Both the position numbers and the translations under genes were made by a program. From the NCBI RefSeq assembly GCF_020711255.1, contig NZ_JAJFAW010000023.1, positions 34,925 to 98,924 of the forward strand: 64,000 nt of DNA. The letters are read 5' to 3'. Below are positions 14,864-23,493 of the stretch, one piece after another. Positions within the stretch are counted from its first letter, which is position 1. Every line of letters begins with the position of its first letter. Source of the DNA: Hymenobacter plasmatis (lineage in GTDB: Bacteria > Bacteroidota > Bacteroidia > Cytophagales > Hymenobacteraceae). The notes below the pieces were generated by a model. That model saw only the letters and a list, made by a program, of their open reading frames with translations. It ran no database searches and was not told the DNA's origin.

Positions 14864-16030
14864 TTAGAAGCGAGGTTTCTCGTTTAATACAGCGTTGATA
14901 TCCTCCAAGTCGTGCATGTCCTGATGTTTAACAGGTATCCTGTTAAATAGTGCTAATGCTTCCTGAGCGTGCTTGCGAGCTTCAGGTAAGTCGGAATGTA
15001 AAAAGGCCCTGTCCATATAGGCGTGCAAAAGCAGGTCGTTGTTCCCACCGTTTTTGTATTTTCTTATTGCTTCGGTAGCAATCCGGCCGCCTTCCAAGGC
15101 AGTGAGGTCGGCATCTTTTGTTTGCCTGTTGCCCTGCTGGGAGATGAATTTATTGCGGTATGGCGTTGAAAGGTGAGGAGCTAGCTTAATGGCTTGGTCA
15201 AAGCAGTGAATAGCTTCCCTAAACTGCTTAAGACCATCATATGCAAGCCCCAATGCGTTCCAAAGTTCAGCACTTTTCAAACCCAATGCTTCGGCCTTTT
15301 TAGCGATATCAACTGACTTTTGGAATTGTTCTGTTCGCCAATATAGGCCGGCTAGTATTTCGTGTGCGTCAATGCCGTCCTGCTTCAAGGCTAAGGCTTG
15401 TTGCAGGTATGACTCTGCTTCGTCATACCGTTTTTGAAAGTAAGCTGCATTACCGGCCAATACCAATTCCCTGTAACTCTGCTTCTTTCTATCGGATGCT
15501 TCATCCTTGTTTTTGTACTCTATTTCCATTAGCGCTTCGTATTCCAATGCGGAGTTTGTTGCAGGGGGGGCCACAGCGGCTGTTTGGGTAATATTAGATA
15601 CCTCTTCAGCCTGGCTGAGTAAATTGTCGAATTCGGCTCGAAATGACTTAACTAATTCGTGCTGGTCAGAAACCACAATGTTCTCTTGATTACGTTGTGC
15701 CCCATATGTCCAGTTGTAAGAGCCGGAAATGACCTTCTTGTCATCAACAACACATAATTTATGGTGCAGATGGGGGCTCTCCTGAGAGAAGAATAGCGTG
15801 CCACCAGCGTCAATCAACTGTTGCCAATCAATACCCGTGGGATTGAGGTTGATTACATCATTACGTATTACAACTAGTACGCTTACCTCAGCAGCTAGCT
15901 TCTCTAGCAAGGTCGTGAAAAGTGTCTGGTCTGTGAACCAGGCTACAGCTACCCGAATGCTACTGGTGGCTTGGGACAGTTCGTTTTGAATTGCGGCACG
16001 AATGCCAGTAAAGTGCGCATCAATAGCCAT
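14864..16030 (-). CDS. PLD-family nuclease fused to TPR repeats
   Basis: A 388-residue protein. The N-terminal ~150 residues form a phospholipase-D-type domain: SIRVAVAWFTD (about 24-34), VLVVIRND and LHHKLCVVDDKKVISGSYNWT (about 88-108), giving H-x-K-x4-D plus GS-N. Only one HKD motif is present, so it likely acts as a dimer, as in bacterial PLD nucleases. Residues about 185-330 hold TPR-like helical repeats (AGNAAYFQKRYDEAESYLQQA, ELWNALGLAYDGLKQFREAI). It probably cleaves or senses nucleic acid and may be a defence gene. Its AT content is higher than its neighbours and it is flanked by two copies of one terminator. Confidence 0.82.
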   Translation of the reverse strand: MAIDAHFTGIRAAIQNELSQATSSIRVAVAWFTDQTLFTTLLEKLAAEVSVLVVIRNDVINLNPTGIDWQQLIDAGGTLFFSQESPHLHHKLCVVDDKKVISGSYNWTYGAQRNQENIVVSDQHELVKSFRAEFDNLLSQAEEVSNITQTAAVAPPATNSALEYEALMEIEYKNKDEASDRKKQSYRELVLAGNAAYFQKRYDEAESYLQQALALKQDGIDAHEILAGLYWRTEQFQKSVDIAKKAEALGLKSAELWNALGLAYDGLKQFREAIHCFDQAIKLAPHLSTPYRNKFISQQGNRQTKDADLTALEGGRIATEAIRKYKNGGNNDLLLHAYMDRAFLHSDLPEARKHAQEALALFNRIPVKHQDMHDLEDINAVLNEKPRF

Positions 16031-16113
16031 ACAGGAGTGCTTCGTTACCTAATGAATTAAATATCTACAAACGTATGGTATCTGAGCCAAGTACCCTACC
16101 CTATTTCCCATAG

Positions 16114-16305
16114 CTAGTCCCAGGAGGTAGTGAAGGCGGAGGTGCGGCGCTGCTGCTGGCCCAGCCGGGGGCGACGGGCAGGGTCTTGCAGCGAGCGGCC
16201 GAAGGTGCGGGTGCAGGCGATGCTCTGACGGCTGAGGGTTCCGTCTTCGCTGGGGGCCAGCTGGTGGCAGGGGAAGCCCTGGAGCCGTTACTAACCGTGG
16301 GTTAG
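16114..16305 (+). pseudogene. 3' fragment of a broken gene before the duplicated terminator
   Basis: An open stretch with no start codon encodes GGGAALLLAQPGATGRVLQ, then ALTAEGSVFAGGQLVAGEALEPLLTVG and a stop. GC content and codon use match the element's core genes rather than the neighbouring PLD gene. It ends 10 bp before the second copy of the endolysin-type terminator. It is probably the tail of a gene truncated when the PLD-TPR segment entered. The family is not recognised. Confidence 0.35.
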
Positions 16306-16315
16306 GTGTAGGGTG

Positions 16316-16347
16316 GAAACGAGCGGGCCAGATGGTCCGCTCGTTTC
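16316..16347 (+). terminator. Second copy of the GAAACGAGCGG hairpin terminator
   Basis: GAAACGAGCGG pairs with CCGCTCGTTTC around the same GGCCAGATGGT loop seen at 14739. The sequence TAGGGTGGAAA precedes both copies. The two are 1.6 kb apart in the same orientation. Confidence 0.75.
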
Positions 16348-16366
16348 GTTTATCCCTTGCCATTTT

Positions 16367-17221
16367 TCATGCGCCGCCATGCACGGGTACTTCGCTCGAC
16401 CAGGTTACGCAGTGAAACACGCCGCCTTGCCTGGCAATGGCTCTCCCATCAACGGGAATGATGTTGTGGCCTGGGTAAAGGGCCTGTAGGCGACGCAGCA
16501 CGGCATCATCTTCGGCCTGCTGGTAGGTGGGGACAATGAGCGTCCTGCTTACGCACAGGAAATTGATGTACTCCCCTATTGCGGAGGTATAATCCGGGTT
16601 TTGATAGGGGTTGTAGGGAAGAGGCACGCATTCAAAACCAGCGCGGCGTAACGCAGTCTGCAGGGTGGCCCATAAGGCGGGCTCATGCCGACGGCAGTCG
16701 TTGATGAGGGCCGTGCGCTCATCGAGTATCTGCACCAGGCCATCGGCGTGGCCAGTGAAATCTTTGGGATGGGCGGGCACCAGGTCGATACGGTTAACTT
16801 CCAGGGCCTCGGCCAAAGAGGTCAGTAACTGCGCGATTGGCACTTTTGGATTTTCGCGAAGCACCTTGTCAGTCATGATAACCCGGCCGAACCGGCTGAC
16901 GACGTTTCCACCGTCCACAATCAGGGGGCTGCTTTTGAACGGCAGCCCGAGCTGTTGGGTGACGTTGGCACCATCAGTGATGGTTCGGTGCCAGCGTTTG
17001 GGACGGAGGTAGTCCGGGGCGTAGCGGAATTGCACCAGGCTGCCAAGGGCGGTGGGAACGGGCATATAATCCCGGGCCCATATGTCGCGGGTACCAGGAA
17101 GAGTAGCGACTTCAACTCCACTCAGGCGCAAAGCATTGGTGAGGGCAGAAGCCGTGTTAGGGTGCCTCTGGGCGAGAGTGTCAGCTAGGTAGAACCGGCC
17201 GGCCGAATGGGTGGCGCTCAT
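16367..17221 (-). CDS. Agmatine deiminase/peptidylarginine deiminase-family enzyme
   Basis: A 284-residue protein of the guanidine-group-modifying family. Motifs: DIWARDYMPV (about 46-55), SPLIVDGGNVVSRFG (about 97-111), FTGHADGLVQ (about 154-163), and GGVFHCVTW near the end, holding the catalytic Cys. These are the substrate-carboxylate, His/Asp and Cys positions of agmatine deiminases, which turn agmatine into N-carbamoylputrescine. It is somewhat shorter than the usual ~350 residues at the N-terminus. Its start overlaps the stop of the next gene upstream by 4 bp, so the two are an operon. Substrate cannot be fixed from sequence. Confidence 0.85.
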   Translation of the reverse strand: MSATHSAGRFYLADTLAQRHPNTASALTNALRLSGVEVATLPGTRDIWARDYMPVPTALGSLVQFRYAPDYLRPKRWHRTITDGANVTQQLGLPFKSSPLIVDGGNVVSRFGRVIMTDKVLRENPKVPIAQLLTSLAEALEVNRIDLVPAHPKDFTGHADGLVQILDERTALINDCRRHEPALWATLQTALRRAGFECVPLPYNPYQNPDYTSAIGEYINFLCVSRTLIVPTYQQAEDDAVLRRLQALYPGHNIIPVDGRAIARQGGVFHCVTWSSEVPVHGGA

Positions 17222-18219
17222 AGCCAGCTCGGCTTATAGCCCAGGATGCGGTAAGCTGTGTCTGCATCCAGCTGCTGCTCCTGACATATAGCCTCCTTGT
17301 TCTTGAGCTGTTTTAAGTAGCTCTCGTTGGTCAAAAAGCGGTATGGGCGTGCGAAATAGGGGTTTGCACTAGTATCATCGGCGCGGAGGACCAGGCCAAA
17401 TCGCTGCGTCCGCCAAGGCTGCTTTGGCCTTGGAATTGGCGCGGGGGCATTAGCTAAACCGAAGTGAAATGAGTTGTATAGGGCACTCCCCCAATTAGCA
17501 ACCAGGGTTCTCACAATATTGCGCGGCCCTGAGGTGTACAGGCCGGCACTGGCTGGTTCACTTGTCGGCTCCAGCGGCAGTTGTTCCAGTCCACGCAGCA
17601 GAATTCCACCGAAGCTGTTGGATTCCTGGTCACCAAAAGTCAGGTCGAGACTGGAGGCTTTGTTAAAGTACCAGTGCAGGTGCTTGAGCTGCTCGGGCCC
17701 CTTGTGGACGTATGGGTCCGGATGGTTACGACCGTTGTAGTAAATCTCCAGTTCAGTGATGCGGAAGTCAGCAGTGGCGGTCCGAATAACGATTTCGTGC
17801 TGCAGCGTGGCAGCAATTTCAGTGAAGAAATAGTCGACGTCTTCGGGCTCAGCTTTATGAATCTCTTGCGTCAGGTAAGCCAGCCACTCCAACGGACTCC
17901 CGCGCTCCAGGTACGTGAGGTGTTGTCCGAATTCGGTAATAAAGGGCACTCGTTGGGCCAGCAACTCTCTGGTCTGGGCCGTCCTACCTGCCAGGGTTTT
18001 GTGAGGTAAGTAACACAAAGGGCCTCCCAGGTCTGATGAAGCCGCTTTCAGGGTGGCCAATAACTCGTCAATGGTTGCTTGGCCGGTTAACCAGTACTCG
18101 TTGTAGACGAAGGAAGCATAAACAGAAGCGGGTAATTCGGCTTGTGCCAAGGTGCGGATAGCTGGCGAATTAGCTGCTTTTCCAGCTTCTAAAGCTTGGA
18201 TTTGGCGGGTTGAAAACAT
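17218..18219 (-). CDS. Unknown protein coupled to the deiminase gene
   Basis: A 333-residue protein starting MFSTRQIQALEAGKAANSP. The centre has FRITELEIYYNGRNHPDPYVHKG (about 152-174), HLHWYFNK, LDLTFGDQES-SFGGILLRG (about 192-210) and SGPRNIVRTLV. The I-E-E-YY--DP--H and GPRN arrangement faintly recalls 3-methyladenine DNA glycosylases (MPG), but I do not claim that family. No signal peptide or membrane segment. It overlaps the deiminase gene by 4 bp and must be cotranslated with it. Confidence 0.6.
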   Translation of the reverse strand: MFSTRQIQALEAGKAANSPAIRTLAQAELPASVYASFVYNEYWLTGQATIDELLATLKAASSDLGGPLCYLPHKTLAGRTAQTRELLAQRVPFITEFGQHLTYLERGSPLEWLAYLTQEIHKAEPEDVDYFFTEIAATLQHEIVIRTATADFRITELEIYYNGRNHPDPYVHKGPEQLKHLHWYFNKASSLDLTFGDQESNSFGGILLRGLEQLPLEPTSEPASAGLYTSGPRNIVRTLVANWGSALYNSFHFGLANAPAPIPRPKQPWRTQRFGLVLRADDTSANPYFARPYRFLTNESYLKQLKNKEAICQEQQLDADTAYRILGYKPSWL

Positions 18220-18426
18220 GTAAGAAATTGTGATAAGGTGTGGTTAGGTACCACAACATTACCGCAGGAAATCACCCTTTCCTAATGAATTAGTAATCTT
18301 TCATAAATGAGTTAAGTTGCTGTTTTTGTAATAATTATAATTTTTGTATTTGCTACAATAGCAATTAAATAAACACTGCTTTCAGCTGTTTCAGGCATGT
18401 CGGTTTAGAGAGCAGCGGTTTCCTGG

Positions 18427-18711
18427 TCACACGTTTTCCTGTAAATCCAAATTGTTGAGATTGAGTAGTGATTCACAGGTCCTCTCAACACTTGTTAAAA
18501 GTTTGGCGAGGAGTTGGACATTAGTGTCGCTGCAACTGTCTAATAATTCTTTGGGGATAGTGTGTACCTCGCCGACATCGACGGTATCTGACCAGTCTTT
18601 TAGCTCGTTTGTAATGGCAACTTGAAAAGTAGCGTCGAATAGCAGCTCGCGAATGTCAATTAGCCTGGTTACAGCGTCGTTTAAACTTTGCTTATACGGG
18701 TCAGCGCTCAT
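18427..18711 (-). CDS. Small acidic protein behind a TTGGG repeat
   Basis: A 94-residue acidic, helical protein starting MSADPYKQSLNDAV. No family is recognised. Its start codon lies 10 bp from six tandem TTGGG units (CCCAA on its coding strand), which occupy its 5' leader or promoter. Change of repeat number could alter expression. Confidence 0.5.
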   Translation of the reverse strand: MSADPYKQSLNDAVTRLIDIRELLFDATFQVAITNELKDWSDTVDVGEVHTIPKELLDSCSDTNVQLLAKLLTSVERTCESLLNLNNLDLQENV

Positions 18712-18721
18712 CTGATTTTAA

Positions 18722-18751
18722 TTGGGTTGGGTTGGGTTGGGTTGGGTTGGG
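18722..18751 (+). repeat. Pentanucleotide repeat (TTGGG)6
   Basis: Six exact TTGGG units followed by one more G. On the plus strand the G-triplets could form a G-quadruplex. The run lies between the end of the kinase array (18813) and the 94-residue gene (start 18711). Confidence 0.9.
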
Positions 18752-18812
18752 GCTTTTTATCGTCAGGGTACCCGGTTGATTGAAAAGCCGCTTACCAAAA
18801 CGCCGACCTGCA

Positions 18813-21161
18813 TCAGGCGGGGCGGTTCAGAGGCAACCCCACCGAGAAGGTCGTGCCCTCCCCTTCCTGGCTTTCGACGCCTAGGCTCCCGCCGTGGCCC
18901 TGGGCGATGATGTCGTGGGAGAGCGACAGGCCCAGGCCCGTGCCTTCGCCGGTGGGCTTGGTGGTGAAGAAGGGCTGGAAGATTTTCTGCTGCACCGCCG
19001 GGCTCATGCCCGTGCCGTTGTCGCTCACTTGAATCTGCACCTGCTGGTTGAGCAATATGGTGCGCACCCCGACCTGCGGTTGGTAACCGGGCTCGCCGCT
19101 GAGTTGGCGCTGGCGCACGGCGTAAAAGGCGTTGGTAAAGAGGTTGAGCAGTACCCGGCCCACATCCGCGCCCACCACGTTCACAGTGGGCAGGTCCGCT
19201 AGAAAGTCGGTACTCAACGCAGCGTTGAAAGATTTGTCCTTGGCCCGCAGGCCCTGGTAAGCTAGGCGCAAGTACTCGTCGCACAGACGGTTCAGGTCCG
19301 TGGCCTCGCGCTCGCCGGCGCTGGGGCTCGAGTGCTCCAGCATGCCCTTCACAATGCCCGCCGCCCGCTGCCCATGCTGGGTGATTTTGACCAGGTTCTG
19401 CGTTAGGTCCTCCAATAGCTCTTCTTCCAGGCCGGCATCCGCTTTCACTCCTTTGGCCCGCTCCTCGCGCAGCTCGGCCACTAGCTCGGCGCTCACTTCC
19501 GAGAAGTTGTTGACGAAGTTGAGCGGGTTTTGAATCTCGTGGGCGATGCCGGCCGTGAGCTCGCCCAGGCTGGCCATCTTCTCCTTCTGAATCAATTGGG
19601 CCTGCGTGGTGCGTAATTCCGTCAGCGAATTATCGAGTTGGTCGCGTTGGGCTTCGAGCTCGCCTTTTTGGGCCTGGATTTCGGCTTTCTGCTGGCTGAG
19701 CAAGGCGTTGGCCCGCTGCTTGAGCCGGTTGCTGCGCCAGAGCAAAAACGAGAACCCGCCGATGAGCGCCAACGCGGCCAGCACGGCCCCGAGCACCCAG
19801 CGCTGGCGCCGGGCCCGGGCCGCGGCTTGCTGCTGGGCTTGCCGCAGGCCGGCGATGCGAACGGTCTGGGCGCGGTCGGATTGCTCGATTTCGTAGCTGG
19901 CCACGTGCAAGGTCCCTTCGCGCGCCTCGAGCGAATCGGCCAGCGCCAAGGCGGCGACCGCATAGCGAGCAGCCGGCGCGGGCTGGCCCTGCTGCTGGTA
20001 AAAAAGGGTGAGCGCGCGCAAGTAGGCCAGGCGCAGCGGGGTGCTGTGGGCCGCGCGGGCTTTGCGGTAGGCTCGGAGCCAGTAGGCTTCGGCGCGGGCC
20101 GGCTCGCCCCGGGCGCCGTAATAACGCGCCCAGGTCGCGTCCAGCTCATTGGCGCTTGCCATCGTTACCAGCGGCAGACGCAGCGAATCGGCCAGGGCCT
20201 GGGCCGGCTGCAGCAGCAAGCCGGCTTCGCGTACCCGACCCAGCGCAAGCAGCACCTGGCTTTTCAACACCAAGGCGTAGGCCCTTGCGCGCAGTATTGC
20301 CGCCGGCGCGGGTCCCGGGCCGACGGATGCGGTGGATATTAGCACCTGGTCGGCCGCGCGCAGGGCGTCCGGGTAGTCCTGTTGACGCAGGTAAATAAAG
20401 CCACGTGCCTGAAACAGACCCGCGCGGGTGACAATACTGGTCAGGCCAGGTTCTGCCAAACGCATATAATGCAAGGCTTTGGCGTCGTTGCCCCACCTTC
20501 GGTAGCCGCCGGCCACACTCAGCAGAAAGTTGTGGTACAAGTACGGGGAAGCCGAGCGCCCTAGCTCCGCTGCGTGCAGGTACTGGCTGGTGGCTTGGTT
20601 GTAATCGCCCCGGTAGGTGTAGGAGCCCCCCAGCGCATGGTGGCACACCGCCAGACTGATGGTGTCCCCGCTACGCAGGTACTGGACGCGTTTGGTTTGA
20701 TAGTAGGCCAATCGGGCCTCTTCGCGGTTGAGAGAGCTGAAAACCTCGCGCAGGTAGCTGAGCGGCAAGGCTGCAGGCCGGTGCATCTGGTCGAAGGCCG
20801 TGACGGCCGCTTGCAAGCTGTCGAGGGCTGCCGCCCCCTTTCCCTGCACCCCGGCGAGCAGCAAGCGGTAGGCGCGGTATTCCGGGCGGCGCAGACGCTT
20901 CGCAAGCGCGACGACCGCGGCCATGTCAGGCATAACCGATACTGAGTACAACGAGCAATCTACCAGGTGCAGCATGGTGCGCAGCCGCGTCGTATCGGCG
21001 CGCTGCGCAGCGAGTACCCGGCGCAGCGAGTCGGGCGAAGCAGCCCAGTAGCGGTGGAGCGCGGTTTGGGCCCGCAAGGGGCCAGGTGACAGGAGCAGCA
21101 GCGTGAGCAGGCACAGCAGGCCACCGACGCGTTTCAGCAGGCCGAGCGTAAGGATTGGCAT
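18813..21161 (-). CDS. TPR-type sensor histidine kinase, array member 7 (last)
   Basis: A 782-residue membrane sensor kinase. Signal peptide about 1-31 (ending LRAQ), a periplasmic helical repeat region with the shared YWAASPDSLRRVL opening, TPR-like to about 440, one membrane helix about 455-475, a coiled coil, then the HisKA part GELTAGIAHEIQNPLNFVNNF with phospho-acceptor His541. The ATPase part has VLLNLFTNAFYAV, VSDNGTGM and GTGLGLSLSHDI. It lacks a receiver domain. The segment ERAKGV-ADAGLEEELLEDLTQ is shared with the 7TM-type kinase at 25826, a sign of gene conversion. The gene is 13 bp from its upstream neighbour. Confidence 0.9.
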   Translation of the reverse strand: MPILTLGLLKRVGGLLCLLTLLLLSPGPLRAQTALHRYWAASPDSLRRVLAAQRADTTRLRTMLHLVDCSLYSVSVMPDMAAVVALAKRLRRPEYRAYRLLLAGVQGKGAAALDSLQAAVTAFDQMHRPAALPLSYLREVFSSLNREEARLAYYQTKRVQYLRSGDTISLAVCHHALGGSYTYRGDYNQATSQYLHAAELGRSASPYLYHNFLLSVAGGYRRWGNDAKALHYMRLAEPGLTSIVTRAGLFQARGFIYLRQQDYPDALRAADQVLISTASVGPGPAPAAILRARAYALVLKSQVLLALGRVREAGLLLQPAQALADSLRLPLVTMASANELDATWARYYGARGEPARAEAYWLRAYRKARAAHSTPLRLAYLRALTLFYQQQGQPAPAARYAVAALALADSLEAREGTLHVASYEIEQSDRAQTVRIAGLRQAQQQAAARARRQRWVLGAVLAALALIGGFSFLLWRSNRLKQRANALLSQQKAEIQAQKGELEAQRDQLDNSLTELRTTQAQLIQKEKMASLGELTAGIAHEIQNPLNFVNNFSEVSAELVAELREERAKGVKADAGLEEELLEDLTQNLVKITQHGQRAAGIVKGMLEHSSPSAGEREATDLNRLCDEYLRLAYQGLRAKDKSFNAALSTDFLADLPTVNVVGADVGRVLLNLFTNAFYAVRQRQLSGEPGYQPQVGVRTILLNQQVQIQVSDNGTGMSPAVQQKIFQPFFTTKPTGEGTGLGLSLSHDIIAQGHGGSLGVESQEGEGTTFSVGLPLNRPA

Positions 21162-21174
21162 AGCGACGACAGGA

Positions 21175-23490
21175 TTAAACTGGCAAGTTGATGGTGAACG
21201 CGGTGCCCTCCCCTGCTTCGCTCTCGACGGTGAGGCTCCCGCCGTGGCCCTGGGCGATGATGTCGTGGGAGAGCGACAGGCCCAGGCCCGTGCCTTCGCC
21301 GGTGGGCTTGGTGGTGAAGAAGGGCTGGAAGATTTTCTGCTGCACCGCCGGGCTCATGCCCGTGCCGTTGTCGCTCACTTGAATCTGCACCTGCTGGTTG
21401 AGCAATATGGTGCGCACCCCGACCTGCGGTTGGTAACCGGGCTCGCCGCTGAGTTGGCGCTGGCGCACGGCGTAAAAGGCGTTGGTAAAGAGGTTGAGCA
21501 GTACCCGCCCCACGTCCGTGCTCACCAGGGTCACCAGCGGCAAGTCAGCAAGAAAGTCAGTGTTTAGGATGGCATTGAAGCTTTTGTCCTTGGCCCGCAG
21601 GCCCTGGTAGGCCAGGCGCAGGTATTCGTCGCACAAGCGGTTCAGGTCCGTGGCTTCGCGCTCGCCGGCGCGGCTGCTCGAGTGCTCCAGCATACCCTTC
21701 ACGATGCTCGCGGCGCGCTGTCCGTGCTGGGTAATTTTTGCCATGTTCTGCTTCAGGTCGCCCAGCAACTCGGCTTCTAGCGCCGCGTCGCGGGCCGGGC
21801 GCAGCTGCTCTTCTTCCAACTCGGCCACCAGCTCGGCACTCACTTCCGAGAAGTTGTTGACGAAGTTCAAGGGGTTCTGAATCTCGTGGGCGATGCCGGC
21901 CGTGAGTTCGCCCAAGCTCGCCATCTTCTCTTTCTGAATGAGTTGGGCCTGGGTCGTGCGCAGCTCGGTCAGGGCCTGGGTGGTCTGGTCGCGCTGGGTT
22001 TGGATTTCGGCTTTCTGCTCGCTCAGCAGGGCGTTGGCCCGCTGCTTGAGTTGGTTGCTGCGCCACAGCAAAAACGCGAACCCGCCGATGAGCGCCAGCA
22101 CCGCGAGCACGGCCCCGAGCACCCAGCGCTGGCGCCGGGCCCGGGCCACGTCCTGCTGCTGGGCTTGCCGCAGGCCGGCTATGCGCGCGGTCTGGGCACG
22201 GTCGGCTTGCTCGATTTCGTAGCGGGCCACGTGCAAGGCCCCTTCGCGCGCCTCGAGCGAATCGGCCAGCGCCAAGGCGGCTACCGCATAGCGTGCAGCC
22301 GGCGAGGACTGGCCGTGCTGCTGGTAAAAGCGGGTGAGCGCGCGCAAGTAGGCTAGGCGAAACTGGGTGCTGTGGGCATCGCGGGCTTTGCGGTAGGCCG
22401 CGAGCCAATGCGCTTCGGCGCCGGCCGCATTGCCCTGCGCCGCTTCATAGCCCGCCCAAGTTGCATCCAACTGCAGGGCACCTTGCGCCATTAGTAACGG
22501 GAGGTGGAGCGAATCGGCCAGGTGCTGGGCAGCTTGCAAAAACGGGTGGGCCAGCGCTGGGCGACCCTGCGCCACCAGCACCGCACTGCGAAGCGTAAAA
22601 ACTAGGGCTTTTTTGGAAGCCATAGAAGAATACTCGTGTTCCGGGGGCACGAGGGCCTTGTCGAGCACGCGCAGCGCAGCCGGATAGTCGTGTCGCTGCA
22701 CGTACACCTCGGCCATCATTTTATAGGCGTAGAAGCAGTCGTCGTGGCGGCGCTGCAGCCCGGCCACAGACTGCTGTAGGTAGTGGAGGGCCTTCGCCGT
22801 GTTGCCCCACGTGGCGTAGCGAGCGCCAATCGTGGCCAATTGGTTGTTGTAGGTATTGCCGTCGAAGAAGCGGTAGCATTGCAGGGCTTGCAGGTTATAG
22901 CTCAGGGCTTGGTTATAGTTGCCCTGCGCCCCGTAGTAGGAAGCTAAGCTCAGGTAGCAAGGCGCCAGGCTTTCGGGGGCCCCGCGCGGCTGGTAATACA
23001 CCAGCCTGGCCTGGTAGTAGCGGCGCATGGCTTCTAACTGCCTCAGTTCGCCAAAGACGCTGCGCAGGGCATACAGCAGGTTGGAAGCAAGCCGACCCTG
23101 CTGGTCAAACGCCACCACGGCGGCCTGCAGGGTGTCCAGGGCGCGCGACACATCGTGGGCGTTGTAGAGCCGTTTTCCAGTCGCCATCAGGCGGTAAGCG
23201 CGCCGCTCGGGGCGGTGTAGCCGGGCACTGAGGTCGGCCGTTTCCATTATCTCCTCCACCTTTAGGTTCGTTTCGTTCCCTACCAGGAGGGACACATCGA
23301 CCAGGTGCATGAGCGTGCGCAGCCGGGCCGTGTCGGCGCGCTGGGTAGCCAGCACCTGCCGCAAGGAATCAGGCCGGGCATCCCAATAGCGGTGGCGAGA
23401 GGCCGCCGGAGTTTGCGCCGATAGTGGCCCGTGGCTTAGCCCCAACAGCAAGAGCCAAGCCGCTACGCGGTAAAATGAAGCAGGAAACAT
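21175..23490 (-). CDS. TPR-type sensor histidine kinase, array member 6
   Basis: A 771-residue kinase with the same plan: signal peptide about 1-26 (ending LSAQ), YWDARPDSLRQVL opening, helical repeats to about 440, membrane helix about 452-474, coiled coil, HisKA with His535, and ATPase motifs VLLNLFTNAFYAV, VSDNGTGM, GTGLGLSLSHDI. The DNA for the ATPase region (about 21240-21510) is almost identical to that of member 7, while the sensor part has diverged. It starts 3 bp after the upstream gene's stop codon, indicating tight translational coupling. Ligand unknown. Confidence 0.9.
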   Translation of the reverse strand: MFPASFYRVAAWLLLLGLSHGPLSAQTPAASRHRYWDARPDSLRQVLATQRADTARLRTLMHLVDVSLLVGNETNLKVEEIMETADLSARLHRPERRAYRLMATGKRLYNAHDVSRALDTLQAAVVAFDQQGRLASNLLYALRSVFGELRQLEAMRRYYQARLVYYQPRGAPESLAPCYLSLASYYGAQGNYNQALSYNLQALQCYRFFDGNTYNNQLATIGARYATWGNTAKALHYLQQSVAGLQRRHDDCFYAYKMMAEVYVQRHDYPAALRVLDKALVPPEHEYSSMASKKALVFTLRSAVLVAQGRPALAHPFLQAAQHLADSLHLPLLMAQGALQLDATWAGYEAAQGNAAGAEAHWLAAYRKARDAHSTQFRLAYLRALTRFYQQHGQSSPAARYAVAALALADSLEAREGALHVARYEIEQADRAQTARIAGLRQAQQQDVARARRQRWVLGAVLAVLALIGGFAFLLWRSNQLKQRANALLSEQKAEIQTQRDQTTQALTELRTTQAQLIQKEKMASLGELTAGIAHEIQNPLNFVNNFSEVSAELVAELEEEQLRPARDAALEAELLGDLKQNMAKITQHGQRAASIVKGMLEHSSSRAGEREATDLNRLCDEYLRLAYQGLRAKDKSFNAILNTDFLADLPLVTLVSTDVGRVLLNLFTNAFYAVRQRQLSGEPGYQPQVGVRTILLNQQVQIQVSDNGTGMSPAVQQKIFQPFFTTKPTGEGTGLGLSLSHDIIAQGHGGSLTVESEAGEGTAFTINLPV

Positions 23491-23493
23491 AGG

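Noticed and set aside
14739..16347. Insertion sequence or composite transposon
   Set aside because: The flanking copies are terminator hairpins in direct orientation, and no transposase gene lies between them.
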